In this document: piece by piece, positions 43,247 to 52,076 of the stretch | Position numbering within the stretch: the first letter of the stretch is position 1 | Layout: each line of letters begins with the position of its first letter | Source: Fodinibacter sp963695175 | GTDB taxonomy: Bacteria > Actinomycetota > Actinomycetes > Actinomycetales > Dermatophilaceae | Direction: 5' to 3' | DNA: 64,000 nt | Assembly: GCA_963695175.1 (NCBI GenBank) | Contig: CAVOGG010000009.1 | Coordinates: 186,001-250,000, forward strand | Made by a program: the position numbers and the translations under genes | Notes under the pieces: generated by a model | Seen by the model: only the letters and a program-made list of their open reading frames with translations | The model's database searches: none | What the model was told of the DNA's origin: nothing

Positions 43247-44628
43247 CCGTCGTCCTCGCCGCTCAGCAGTCGGTCGAGCGCGGCATCCATCTCGTCGGTC
43301 TGCGGGCTGGCCGCCCGCTCGACGTACCCCAGCGGGTCGTCGAGGTCGGCCGTGCTCGGCGCGAGGTCGGGGTGGCGCCAGGCGCCGTCGCGCGCGGCGG
43401 GGCCGGCGGAGTCCTCGAGCGCGGCGAAGAGGTTCGCCGCGTCCCGCAGCCGTCGGGGTCGCAGCTCGAGGCCCACGAGCGCTCCGAACGCCTTCTCCGC
43501 CGGCCCGCCCGTGGCACGGCGACGGCGCACCGCCTCACCGAGCGCGTCGGACTGGGGGAGGTGGTCGCGGGTCGCCCGGTCGGCGACGACGTCGACCCAG
43601 CCCTCGACCAGGGCGAGGAGCGTCTCGAGCCGGGCCAGTGCGGCCTGCTGGGCGGGGGAGTGCTGCGGCGCGAACATCCGGCCCTGCAGCGCCTGCTGCA
43701 CGGCCTCGGGGTCGGAGGGGTCGATCGAGCCGACCGCCTCCTCGATCGCGCTGGTGTCGATGCTGATGTCGGCCGCGTAGTCGCGCACCGCGGCCAGCAG
43801 GGCCGGGGCGAGCCACGGCACGGCGCCGAACAGCCGCACCCGGGCCACCTCGCGCACCGCGAGGTAGAGCCGGGCCTGGGGCTCGTCGACCTCGAGGCCG
43901 GCGGCGAACTCGCGCAGGGCGACCGGCATCAGCACCACGGTCGGTGCGGCGACCAGCGGCAGGGAGACCTCGCAGCCGGTGAGCACCTCGCGGGCGAGCG
44001 TGCCGGTGCCCTGCCCGAGCTGCATCGAGAACATCGAGCCGTGCATCCGGCGGAGCATCGGGCCGGCCTGGTCGAGCATCCCCTCGGGCAGCCCGGACTC
44101 CCCGGACTCCCCGGACTCCGCGAGCTCGCCGAGCTGGCCCAGCTGACCCTCGAGGGCCGCGCCCACGGCGTCGGTGACGCCGGCCGCGACGGGCTCGACG
44201 AGGTCGGTCCACACCGGCATCGTGGCCTCGACCCACTCGGCCCGGCTCCACGCGGCGCCGGTGAGGCCGGGGGTGGTCAGGTCGGTGACGGCGTCCAGCC
44301 ACATGCCGGCCACCTGCACCGCCTCCGCCGCGGCCCGGCCGTCGGCCGCAGTGGCGAGCGCGTCGCCCTCGGCGGCGACGGTCTTGCGGGCGATGTCGGT
44401 CGCGAGCACCGCGTTGACCGCGGTGTCGCTCTCGGGGGCCGAGAACATCGCCTGCACCTGGCCCATCACCATGGCGAGCATCTGCGGGTCGATCTTGTCG
44501 AGCCCCATGCCCTGCATCATCGACGCCAGCTGGGGGTCGACCTCACCGCCGGTGAGGCCGCGCAGCAGCTGCTCGAGCTCCGCGGGCAGGCGGGGGGTGT
44601 CGTCGTCGTCGGGCTGGGGGTCGGTCAC
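43243..44628 (-). CDS. DUF2342 zincin-like protein, lacking HExxH
   Basis: A 461-residue protein of the zincin-like DUF2342 family (Rv3195-like). The N-terminal part is acidic and helical, and the family core includes AWSRAEWVEATMPVWTDLVEPVA and MFSMQLGQGTGTLAREVL. The family's helix before LFxxVPWL reads YLAVREVARVRLFGAVPWL here; no HExxH is present, so peptidase activity is doubtful. A triplicated SGE segment around residue 180 reflects a nucleotide repeat. GAGGAG lies before GTG 44628. It leads a coupled unit with the NUDIX gene, divergent from moaE. Confidence 0.8.
   Translation of the reverse strand: MTDPQPDDDDTPRLPAELEQLLRGLTGGEVDPQLASMMQGMGLDKIDPQMLAMVMGQVQAMFSAPESDTAVNAVLATDIARKTVAAEGDALATAADGRAAAEAVQVAGMWLDAVTDLTTPGLTGAAWSRAEWVEATMPVWTDLVEPVAAGVTDAVGAALEGQLGQLGELAESGESGESGLPEGMLDQAGPMLRRMHGSMFSMQLGQGTGTLAREVLTGCEVSLPLVAAPTVVLMPVALREFAAGLEVDEPQARLYLAVREVARVRLFGAVPWLAPALLAAVRDYAADISIDTSAIEEAVGSIDPSDPEAVQQALQGRMFAPQHSPAQQAALARLETLLALVEGWVDVVADRATRDHLPQSDALGEAVRRRRATGGPAEKAFGALVGLELRPRRLRDAANLFAALEDSAGPAARDGAWRHPDLAPSTADLDDPLGYVERAASPQTDEMDAALDRLLSGEDDG
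44092..44118. repeat. Three perfect 9-bp tandem repeats
   Basis: CCCGGACTC three times (44092-44118). On the coding strand it reads GAGTCCGGG, giving the repeated SGE residues in the DUF2342 protein. Being a multiple of three, copy-number change would not shift frame. Confidence 0.85.
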
Positions 44629-44724
44629 GTCGGTCTCCTCGCGCGGGGTGAGAGGATGTCGTCTCGATACAGCCAACCACGATCCGGCCCGGAAGGTTCC
44701 GCCGGACCGTCACCGAGGAGCCCC

Positions 44725-45159
44725 ATGCCGACCGACCACGACCCGGTCGCGCTCGTCGCCCTGCGCGACGTGCCGCTGTCCGTCGACGAGGTGCTCGACA
44801 CCGTGCGACACCCCACCTGCGGCGGCATCGCCCTGTTCGTCGGCGTCGTGCGCGACCACGACCACGGCGAGTCGGTCACGGCGCTCGACTACGAGGCACA
44901 CCCGAGCGCGGTCGAGACCATGCGCCGCACCTGCGAGGACGTGCTGGCGCGCTCGCAGGCGGTGCGGGTCGCCGCGGTCCACCGCACCGGCGCGCTGCGG
45001 GTCGGCGACCTCGCCGTCGTCGTCGCGGCAGCCGCCCCGCACCGCGGCCAGGCCTTCGACGCCTGCCGCGACCTCATCGACACCCTGAAGGCGCAGACCC
45101 CGATCTGGAAGCACCAGAGCCTGGGTGACGGCTCCACCGAGTGGGTGGGGATGCCGTGA
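44725..45159 (+). CDS. moaE: Molybdopterin synthase catalytic subunit
   Basis: A 144-residue MoaE, the large subunit of molybdopterin synthase, which uses MoaD-thiocarboxylate to dithiolate precursor Z. It contains TCGGIALFVGVVRDHDHGESVTALDYEAHPSA, and the later AVHRTGALRVGDLAVVVAAAAPHRGQAF and LKAQTPIWKHQ, the family signatures with the catalytic Lys in KAQTPIWKHQ. CGAGGAGCC precedes ATG 44725. It overlaps the next gene, a PDZ-Lon protease, by 4 bp. MoaD is not encoded here. Confidence 0.93.
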   Translation: MPTDHDPVALVALRDVPLSVDEVLDTVRHPTCGGIALFVGVVRDHDHGESVTALDYEAHPSAVETMRRTCEDVLARSQAVRVAAVHRTGALRVGDLAVVVAAAAPHRGQAFDACRDLIDTLKAQTPIWKHQSLGDGSTEWVGMP

Positions 45160-46277
45160 GCCAGCCGACCCACGACGTGCTCCACGGCCCCGGCGACCTC
45201 GACGGCGGGAAGCACCCCCGGCGCCGGTCCACCCGCCCCGGCCTGCTTCCCGGGGTGCTCCTCACCGCCACCTTCGTCGCGATCGCGGTGGCGGCCGCCC
45301 TGACCTTCGTCGGCCTGCCGTACGTCGTCATGTCACCGGGGCCTGCGACCAACATCCTGGGCAAGGTCGACGGCAAGCCGCTGCTGTCGGTCGAGGGCGC
45401 CACGACCTACCCCACGAGCGGCACCCTCGACTTCACGACGGTGAGCGTCGACGGTGGCCCCGGCGTGCGGGTGACCCTCTACGAGCTGGCCCAGGCCTGG
45501 CTCAGCGGCTCGCAGGAGATCCTCCCCGAGGAGCAGGTGTTCCCGCCGCAGCAGAGCGAGAAGGACGCCCAGGAGGAGGGCGCGGCCGAGATGGCCGGCT
45601 CGCAGAGCGTCGCCACGGCCACCGCGCTGCGGGCGATCGGGAAGACCGTCGACGAGACCATCGTCATCGCCGGGGTGCCCGACGACAGCCCGTCCAAGGG
45701 TGTGCTGCAGGCCGACGACGTGCTGGTCACCGTCGACGGTGACCCGGCGACCTCGTCGGATGCCGTGCGCGCGGCCGTGCAGCGCCACGAGCCGGGCGAC
45801 AGCTTCCCCGTGGTCGTGCGCCGCGACGGCAAGGAGCAGACCGTCACCGCCAAGACGGCCGACGCCGACGGCCGCACCGTGATGGGGGTCGGGCTGCGGC
45901 TCGACTACGACCTGCCCGTCGACGTCACGCTGCGCACCGGCAACGTCGGCGGCCCGTCGGCCGGGCTGATGTTCAGCCTGGCCATCTACGACGCCCTGAC
46001 CCCCGGCGAGCTCACCGGCGGCAAGAACATCGCCGGCACCGGCACGATGGACGACAACGGCGTCGTCGGGCCGATCGGCGGCATCCGGCAGAAGCTGATC
46101 GGGGCACGTCGAGCCGGTGCCGACTTCTTCCTCGCTCCCGCCGACAACTGCGACGAGGTCAAGGGCAACGTGCCCGACGGCCTGCAGGTGGTCAAGGTGG
46201 CGACCTTCGACGAGGGGGTCGCGGCGGTGCGTGACATCGGCACCGGCAAGGCGGCATCCCTGGCGACCTGCGGCTGA
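45156..46277 (+). CDS. Membrane-anchored PDZ-Lon (S16) protease
   Basis: A 373-residue protein with one N-terminal transmembrane helix (GVLLTATFVAIAVAAALTFVGL, about 29-52) and a YVVMSPGPATN start of the exposed part. A PDZ domain (about 165-230, PSKGVLQADDVLVTVDGDPA) is followed by a Lon-type S16 domain: NVGGPSAGLMFSLAIYD with the catalytic Ser, and GPIGGIRQKLIGARRAGADFFLAP with the Lys. It corresponds to mycobacterial Rv3194c. It probably degrades or trims envelope proteins; its substrate is unknown. GTG 45156 overlaps the moaE stop, giving coupled translation. Confidence 0.9.
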   Translation: MSQPTHDVLHGPGDLDGGKHPRRRSTRPGLLPGVLLTATFVAIAVAAALTFVGLPYVVMSPGPATNILGKVDGKPLLSVEGATTYPTSGTLDFTTVSVDGGPGVRVTLYELAQAWLSGSQEILPEEQVFPPQQSEKDAQEEGAAEMAGSQSVATATALRAIGKTVDETIVIAGVPDDSPSKGVLQADDVLVTVDGDPATSSDAVRAAVQRHEPGDSFPVVVRRDGKEQTVTAKTADADGRTVMGVGLRLDYDLPVDVTLRTGNVGGPSAGLMFSLAIYDALTPGELTGGKNIAGTGTMDDNGVVGPIGGIRQKLIGARRAGADFFLAPADNCDEVKGNVPDGLQVVKVATFDEGVAAVRDIGTGKAASLATCG

Positions 46278-46297
46278 GGCCGCGCAGGGCGAGCCGC

Positions 46298-46837
46298 TCA
46301 GTCGTCGCTGAAGGTCGCCCGCAGGGCGTGCACCAGCCCGGGCGCGATGTCCTCGCCGAGAGCCACCCGGTCGTCGCTGTCGTGGGCGCGCTGGCGCAGC
46401 AGGCAGCGCGCCGACCCGTCGCGGGTCACCGCCACGAGCAGCCGCACGTCGGCCCGGCCCGGGTGCTCGGCGACCGCGCGCAGGGCGTCGGCGTCGTCCT
46501 CGGGCAGCTCGCGCTCGGCCTCCGGGGGCACGACGATCCGCTCGACCGCGAGGGCGCACCCCGCCACCTGGTCGGGCCAGGCGATCCGGGCGAGCAGGTC
46601 CTCCAGGCCGGAGGCGTCCGGGAGATCCTCCTGCTCGACGGCGCTCAACGCCCCCTCGACGGCGTCGTGGGTGGCCATCCCGTCGGCGAGGTGGGGTTCG
46701 AGGGCGATCAGGTCCTGCGTCGGCACGAGGGCGAACAGCCGCACCGGCTGGTCCCACCCGGAGCGGGCCACGTGCCGCTCGGTGTCGAGGGCTGCGAGGG
46801 TGAGTGGGTCGGTCACGGGCTGGGGGGCGTCGGTCAC
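46298..46837 (-). CDS. PPA1309-like conserved actinobacterial protein
   Basis: A 179-residue soluble protein, VTDAPQPVTDPLTLAALDTERHVARSGWDQPVRLFALV, then PHLADGMATHDAVEGALSAVEQEDLPDASGLEDLLARIAWPD, and a conserved region CALAVERIVVPPEAE. I recognise it as the PPA1309-type conserved actinobacterial family, of unknown function (Rv3192-like as I recall). GTG 46837 is placed by a CACCAT-like box 6 nt upstream; a second in-frame GTG lies 8 codons later. It is convergent with the PDZ-Lon gene and divergent from UPF0182. Confidence 0.8.
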   Translation of the reverse strand: MTDAPQPVTDPLTLAALDTERHVARSGWDQPVRLFALVPTQDLIALEPHLADGMATHDAVEGALSAVEQEDLPDASGLEDLLARIAWPDQVAGCALAVERIVVPPEAERELPEDDADALRAVAEHPGRADVRLLVAVTRDGSARCLLRQRAHDSDDRVALGEDIAPGLVHALRATFSDD

Positions 46838-46932
46838 CGGACCATGGTGCCCGATGGGTGCGCAGGTCGCCGGGGTACATTGCTCGCCACGGTCGACACG
46901 GGGGTTCCCCCGACGGCGGGACGAGGAGAGCA

Positions 46933-49900
46933 GTGAGTCGCTCGGAGTGGTTCGACGGACCCGCGGGTCCGGGAGACGGTTCGGCACGCCCCGAGGGGTC
47001 CGACGAGGGGTCCGGTCGGCCACCACGCGCCACCGGTCGGCGCCGGCGGGGACCATTGGGCACGACGCTGCTCGTCATGCTCGGCGTCGTCGTCGTGGGC
47101 GGGATCGCCGCCGACCTGCTCACCGACGTGTGGTGGTACGACTCGGTCGGTTTCCGTGCCGTGTTCGTCAAGGAGCTGTCGACCAAGCTCGGCCTCTTCG
47201 TCGTGGCGGGCCTCATCACCGGGGGCGCGGTGGCCTCCAGCCTGGTCATCGCCTACCGCACCCGGCCGCTGTACATCCCGGTCACTCCGGCCCAGCAGGT
47301 GCTCGAGCAGTACCGCCAGGCCATCGAGCCGCTGCGGCGGATCGCCGTGTGGGCGGTCCCGATCGTCCTCGGGCTCCTGGCCGGGTCGGGCTCGATGGGT
47401 GCCTGGCGCACCTTCCTGCTCTGGGCCAACCGTGAGCCGTTCGGGGTCAAGGACCCCCAGTTCGGCCTCGACGTCGGCTTCTTCGTCTTCAGCCTGCCGT
47501 GGCTGCGGTTCCTCGTCAGCTTCGTGACCGTCGTGCTCGTCCTGGCCTTCGTCGCGGCGGCGTTCACCCACTACGTCTACGGCGGGCTCCAGATCCCCGG
47601 CCGCGGGCCGACCACCCGCGCCGCCTACGCGCACCTCGGCATCCTCGGCGCGCTGATCGCGCTCACCCGCGCCGCGTCGTACTGGCTCGACCGCTACTCG
47701 CTGTCGACCCAGAAGGGCTCGCTGCTCACCGGCATCACCTACACCGACGACCACGCCGTCCTGCCGACCAAGGCGATCCTCTCGGTCGCCGCCCTGATGT
47801 GTGCCGGGTTCTTCCTCGCCGCGATCTGGAGCCGCAGCTGGCGGCTACCGATCACCGGGGTCGTCCTGCTCGTCGTCACCGCCGTGGTCGTGGGCGGCAT
47901 CTACCCGGCGCTGATCCAGTCGCTGAAGGTCACGCCGTCGGCGAAGTCGCTCGAGGCGAAGTACATCGAGCGCAACATCAACGCCACCCGGGCGGCGTTC
48001 GGCCTCGACCGGGTCAAACGCATCCAGAACCCGACGCCGGCCGACACCGAGAACAAGGCGGTCCTGCGCGCCGCCGCCAACGACATCCCCGGCGTGCGGA
48101 TCATCGACCCCAACGTCGTCGCGCCCACGTTCCGCCAGCTCCAGGCCCAGCGCGACTACTACGCGTTCCCCGACACCCTCGACGTCGACCGGTACACGAT
48201 CGACAAGCAGACCCGCGACGCCGTCGTCGCGGTGCGCGAGATCAACCTCGACGGCCTGCCCGACGGCCAGCGCAACTGGCTCAACGACCACACGGTCTAC
48301 ACCCACGGCTACGGCTTCTACGCGGCCTACGGCAACCAGCGCACCACCGAGGGCGACCCGGTCTTCTTCGAGGGTGGCGGCCTCAGCGCGATCGGCGAGT
48401 ACGAGCCGCGGATGTACTTCGGCGAGCTCTCACCCGCCTACTCCGTGGTCGGCGCCGAGGACAAGGCGGCCCCGCGCGAGTTCGACTTCCCCGCCGGTGG
48501 CGAGGGCGACGTCGCCGTGCACAACACCTACGCCGGGAACGGCGGCGTGCCGATCGGCTCCACCCTGCGGCGGCTGGCCTACGCGATCAAGTACCGCGAG
48601 GCCAACTTCCTGCTCTCGGATGCCGTCAACGGCGACTCCCGCATCCTCGACCACCGCTCACCCAAGGAGCGCGTCGAGCGGGTGGCCCCGTGGCTGCGGC
48701 TCGACGGCAACGTCTACCCCGCGGTGGTCGAGGGCCGCGTGCAGTGGATCGTCGACGGGTTCACCACCTCGGCGAACTACCCCAACAGCCGGCAGATCGA
48801 GCTCGCGGAGGCCACCTCCGACGCGGTCGCCCAACGGTCCAACGTCGTGACCGTCGGCGCCGGGCAGGTCAACTACGTGCGCAACGCGGTCAAGGCCACC
48901 GTCGACGCCTACACCGGCGCGGTCAAGCTCTACGGCTGGGACACCAAGGACCCGATGCTCAAGGCGTGGAGCAAGGCGTTCCCCGGCTCGGTGCGGCCGC
49001 TGTCCGAGATCTCGGGCGACCTGATGGCCCACATCCGCTACCCGCAGGACCTGCTCAAGGTGCAGCGCGAGCTGCTCACCGAGTACCACGTCACCAACCC
49101 GGGTGACTTCTTCTCGGGCTCGGACAAGTGGCGCGTCCCGCGCGACCCGTCGTCGACCACCCAGGACCAGCCCGTGGTGTTCCAGTCGATCGCGATGCCG
49201 GGTGAGGCCGAGGCCGCCTTCTCGATCACCTCGCCCTTCGTGCCGGCCAGCAACAACGTGGCCGGCCGCGAGATCCTGCGTGGCCTGCTGGCCGTCGACG
49301 CGGATGCCGGGAACCAGGCCGGCAAACCGGCCGCCGACTACGGGCTGCTCCGGCTGCTCGAGTACGGTTCCGCGACACCTGCCGGTCCGGGCCAGGTGAT
49401 CAACCAGATCCAGAACTCGCCGGTGCGCTCGCAGAACCCGGCCGAGCAGCTGTCGCTGGCGCAGTACATCACCAACAACTCCGGCTCGGGCAAGACACTG
49501 ACGTTCGGGAACCTGCTGACCTTCCCGCTCGAGGGGCGGATGTTCTACGTCCAGCCGATCTACGTCCAAGCGGCGTCGGGCTCGGGGTCGTTCCCGCAGA
49601 ACAAGATCACCGTCGCCGTGTACGGCACGACGGTGTCGTGGGGCGACACCCTGTCGCAGGCCGTGAGCGGGCTGTTCGGCGAGGGCGACGGGGCCGACGA
49701 GCCCCAGGAGCCCGGCGGCACGGGCACGCCCACGACCACGGCCGCCGCCCAGCTGGCCGAGGCGCTCACCGAGATCCAGGACGCCTACCAGGCGGGCCAG
49801 GACGCCCTCAAGGCCGGTGACTTCGCGGCCTACGGCACGGCCCAGAAGCGGCTCGACACGGCGATCCGCAAGGCGCAGGCCCTGGCGCCGCAGCTGGTCG

Positions 49901-50121
49901 CGGGCAGTACCCACGCCGAGCCCGTCGGCCACCGGGACGGCGACACCGTCGCCGAGCCCGTCGGCCACGGCCTCACCGACCGGCTGACCGCCGCGCCGGC
50001 GGTGCGCCGGCCGGGGCTCGATTTGGCCGCGGCCGGGTCGGTCCCGTACTCTCGAGCCATACCGAGCACGGGTTCTCTCGAAGCCGTGACTCACTCGACG
50101 CGGGGTGGAGCAGCTCGGTAG
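46933..50121 (+). CDS. UPF0182 membrane protein, native C-terminus apparently frame-shifted
   Basis: A 1062-codon ORF. The N-terminal disordered segment is followed by about 7 transmembrane helices (GTTLLVMLGVVVVGGIAADLL to LPITGVVLLVVTAVVV, residues about 40-320), then a large extracytoplasmic domain of the UPF0182 family (Rv3193c-like). GAGGAGAG sits just before GTG 46933. The tail is odd: past about residue 990 this frame becomes atypical and runs on through the initiator tRNA gene to its TAG. The next frame instead reads RAVPTPSPSATGTATPSPSP and stops at 49985-49987, just the low-complexity Pro/Ser/Thr tail expected. So an indel near 49890-49905 is likely. Confidence 0.85.
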   Translation: MSRSEWFDGPAGPGDGSARPEGSDEGSGRPPRATGRRRRGPLGTTLLVMLGVVVVGGIAADLLTDVWWYDSVGFRAVFVKELSTKLGLFVVAGLITGGAVASSLVIAYRTRPLYIPVTPAQQVLEQYRQAIEPLRRIAVWAVPIVLGLLAGSGSMGAWRTFLLWANREPFGVKDPQFGLDVGFFVFSLPWLRFLVSFVTVVLVLAFVAAAFTHYVYGGLQIPGRGPTTRAAYAHLGILGALIALTRAASYWLDRYSLSTQKGSLLTGITYTDDHAVLPTKAILSVAALMCAGFFLAAIWSRSWRLPITGVVLLVVTAVVVGGIYPALIQSLKVTPSAKSLEAKYIERNINATRAAFGLDRVKRIQNPTPADTENKAVLRAAANDIPGVRIIDPNVVAPTFRQLQAQRDYYAFPDTLDVDRYTIDKQTRDAVVAVREINLDGLPDGQRNWLNDHTVYTHGYGFYAAYGNQRTTEGDPVFFEGGGLSAIGEYEPRMYFGELSPAYSVVGAEDKAAPREFDFPAGGEGDVAVHNTYAGNGGVPIGSTLRRLAYAIKYREANFLLSDAVNGDSRILDHRSPKERVERVAPWLRLDGNVYPAVVEGRVQWIVDGFTTSANYPNSRQIELAEATSDAVAQRSNVVTVGAGQVNYVRNAVKATVDAYTGAVKLYGWDTKDPMLKAWSKAFPGSVRPLSEISGDLMAHIRYPQDLLKVQRELLTEYHVTNPGDFFSGSDKWRVPRDPSSTTQDQPVVFQSIAMPGEAEAAFSITSPFVPASNNVAGREILRGLLAVDADAGNQAGKPAADYGLLRLLEYGSATPAGPGQVINQIQNSPVRSQNPAEQLSLAQYITNNSGSGKTLTFGNLLTFPLEGRMFYVQPIYVQAASGSGSFPQNKITVAVYGTTVSWGDTLSQAVSGLFGEGDGADEPQEPGGTGTPTTTAAAQLAEALTEIQDAYQAGQDALKAGDFAAYGTAQKRLDTAIRKAQALAPQLVAGSTHAEPVGHRDGDTVAEPVGHGLTDRLTAAPAVRRPGLDLAAAGSVPYSRAIPSTGSLEAVTHSTRGGAAR

Positions 50122-50175
50122 CTCGCCGGGCTCATAACCCGGAGGTCGCAGGTTCAAATCCTGCCCCCGCTACCA
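50099..50175 (+). tRNA. Initiator tRNA-fMet (CAT anticodon)
   Basis: A 77-nt cloverleaf with an encoded CCA (50173-50175). The anticodon loop is CTCATAA within a stem of three G:C pairs (GGG/CCC). The acceptor stem is CGCGGGG with CCCCGCT, leaving a C1-U72 mismatch. Both are hallmarks of the initiator tRNA. The T arm is GCAGG-TTCAAAT-CCTGC. The annotated UPF0182 ORF overruns its first 23 bases, which supports that ORF being too long. Confidence 0.97.
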
Positions 50176-50176
50176 G

Positions 50177-50225
50177 ATGACGAAGGGCCCGCCCGGCGAC
50201 AGCCGGAGCGGGCCTTCGTCATTTT
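50177..50225 (+). terminator. Intrinsic terminator after tRNA-fMet
   Basis: ATGACGAAGGGCCCGC and GCGGGCCTTCGTCAT pair with one bulged G, with an inner CCGG/CCGG hairpin, and TTTT follows. Confidence 0.75.
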
Positions 50226-50253
50226 GGATATGCGCACGACATGCGCCCGCTCC

Positions 50254-50259
50254 TAGCAT
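50254..50259 (+). promoter_or_regulatory. -10 box of the two-component operon
   Basis: TAGCAT lies 10 nt before ATG 50270, with GGGAG in between, so a very short leader is likely. Confidence 0.45.
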
Positions 50260-50269
50260 CGGGAGTCCT

Positions 50270-50959
50270 ATGCGTGTGCTGATCCTGGAAGACGAGCCCT
50301 ACCTGGCCGATGCCATCCGCGACGGGCTGCGCCTGGCGGCGATCGCGTCGGACATCGCCGGTGACGGCGACACCGCGCTGGAGCTGCTGAGCATCAACGG
50401 CTACGACATCGCCGTCCTCGACCGTGACGTTCCCGGGCCCTCCGGTGACGAGGTCGCCCGGCGCATCGTCGCCTCGGGCAGCGGGATGCCGATCCTCATG
50501 CTCACCGCTGCCGACCGCCTCGACGACAAGGCCTCCGGGTTCGAGCTCGGCGCCGACGACTACCTCACCAAGCCGTTCGAGCTTCGAGAGCTGGTGCTCC
50601 GGCTCAGGGCCCTCGACCGCAGGCGTGCCCACAACCGGCCGCCGGTGCGTGAGATCGCGGGGTTGCGGCTCGACCCGTTCCGCCGCGAGGTCCACCGTGA
50701 CGGTCGCTACGTCGCGCTGACCAGGAAGCAGTTCGCGGTGCTCGAGGTGCTCGTCGCTGCCGACGGCGGGGTGGTCAGCGCCGAGGAGCTCCTCGAGCGG
50801 GCGTGGGACGAGAACGCCGACCCGTTCACCAATGCCGTGCGGATCACCGTGTCCGGGCTGCGCAAGCGGCTCGGCGAGCCGTGGGTGATCGCCACGGTGC
50901 CCGGGGTCGGCTACCGCATCGAACCGGGCCCCACGGGGACGGGCGACGAGCGTGGCTAG
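50270..50959 (+). CDS. OmpR/PhoB-family response regulator
   Basis: A 229-residue response regulator. The receiver domain has acidic pocket E7-D8 and phosphoacceptor Asp51 (DIAVLDRDVPG), Thr in LTAADRLDD, and Lys in LTKPFELRELV. The C-terminal winged helix (from about residue 125) has REVHRDGRYVALTRKQFAVLEVL and TVSGLRKRLGEPWVIATVPGVGYRI. It overlaps the sensor kinase gene by 8 bp, so it forms one operon. The signal and regulon are not evident. ATG 50270 is the first codon of the conserved domain. Confidence 0.93.
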   Translation: MRVLILEDEPYLADAIRDGLRLAAIASDIAGDGDTALELLSINGYDIAVLDRDVPGPSGDEVARRIVASGSGMPILMLTAADRLDDKASGFELGADDYLTKPFELRELVLRLRALDRRRAHNRPPVREIAGLRLDPFRREVHRDGRYVALTRKQFAVLEVLVAADGGVVSAEELLERAWDENADPFTNAVRITVSGLRKRLGEPWVIATVPGVGYRIEPGPTGTGDERG

Positions 50960-52061
50960 GGCGCCGGGGCCGAGCGTCCGGCTCAAGCTCACCCTGAGCT
51001 ACGCCGGCTTCCTCATGCTCGCGGGCACGTTGTTGCTCGCGACCGTGTGGGTGTTCCTCCTGCGCTACGTGCCCGACCGGGCGGGCTTCGCCCCCGGCCC
51101 GGTCCCCTTCAGCCCCACCCGATCCGACCTCCTCGACGCGTTCGCGCCGAGGGCAGCGCAGGCGCTGACCGTCCTGCTCGTCGTCGGCCTGGTCGGAGGG
51201 TGGCTGCTGGCCGGCCGGATGCTCGCACCGCTGACCAGGATCACCGAGGCCACCCGCATCGCCGCCAGGGGAGACCTGTCCCACCGGATCCGGCTCGACG
51301 GCAGGAGCGACGAGTTCCGCGAGCTCGCCGACGCGTTCGACACGATGCTGGCACGGCTCGAGGGACAGGTCGCCGAGCAGCAGAGGTTCGCGGCCAACGC
51401 CTCCCACGAGCTGCGCACCCCCCTCGCGATCACGCAGACCCTCCTCGACGTGGCCCGCACCGACCCGGACCACGACCACGGCGAGCTGGTCGACCGCCTC
51501 CACGACGTCAACGCCCGAGCCATCCGCCTCACCGAAGCACTGCTCGTCCTCGGCCGGGCCGACCAGCGGTCCTTCACCCGAGAACAGGTCGACCTGTCCC
51601 TGCTCGCGGAGGACGCTGCCGAGACGCTTCTTCCCTCGGCAGAGGAGCGCGGCATCACGATCGTGACGTCCGGCGACCCCACCCCGACCGTCGGGTCGGC
51701 GGCGCTCCTGCAGCAGCTGACGACGAACCTCGTGCACAACGCGATCGTCCACAACCTGCCCGACCACGGCGTCGTGTGGGTCACGACCGGCGCTCACCCG
51801 CAGTCCGTCGTGCTGACGGTCGAGAACACCGGTGAGGAGCTCACCCCGGAGCTGGCCGCCACGCTGGTCGAGCCGTTCCAGCGCGGCACCGGACGCGTCC
51901 GCACCCACCAGACGGGTGCGGGTCTCGGCCTGGCCATCGTCAGGAGCATCGCCCACGCGCACGACGGCACCCTGACCGTCGCCCCCCGGGCCGGCGGGGG
52001 GCTTTGCGTCACGGTGCAGCTACCCGCGCCGCCGGCACCGACCCCGCCCACGGGCGGGTGA
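50952..52061 (+). CDS. Sensor histidine kinase
   Basis: A 369-residue membrane kinase, partner of the response regulator. Two transmembrane helices flank a short extracytoplasmic loop (about residues 14-38 and 72-92). A HAMP domain follows (LAPLTRITEATRIAARGDLSHRI). The H box is FAANASHELRTPLAITQ. The catalytic domain includes LTTNLVHNAIVHN (N box) and TGAGLGLAIVRSIA (G2 box). The tail is Pro-rich. The extracytoplasmic part is only about 35 residues, so it may sense within the membrane or via a partner. GTG 50952 overlaps the upstream stop. Confidence 0.93.
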   Translation: MARAPGPSVRLKLTLSYAGFLMLAGTLLLATVWVFLLRYVPDRAGFAPGPVPFSPTRSDLLDAFAPRAAQALTVLLVVGLVGGWLLAGRMLAPLTRITEATRIAARGDLSHRIRLDGRSDEFRELADAFDTMLARLEGQVAEQQRFAANASHELRTPLAITQTLLDVARTDPDHDHGELVDRLHDVNARAIRLTEALLVLGRADQRSFTREQVDLSLLAEDAAETLLPSAEERGITIVTSGDPTPTVGSAALLQQLTTNLVHNAIVHNLPDHGVVWVTTGAHPQSVVLTVENTGEELTPELAATLVEPFQRGTGRVRTHQTGAGLGLAIVRSIAHAHDGTLTVAPRAGGGLCVTVQLPAPPAPTPPTGG

Positions 52062-52076
52062 CGGCCCCACGCCCGG

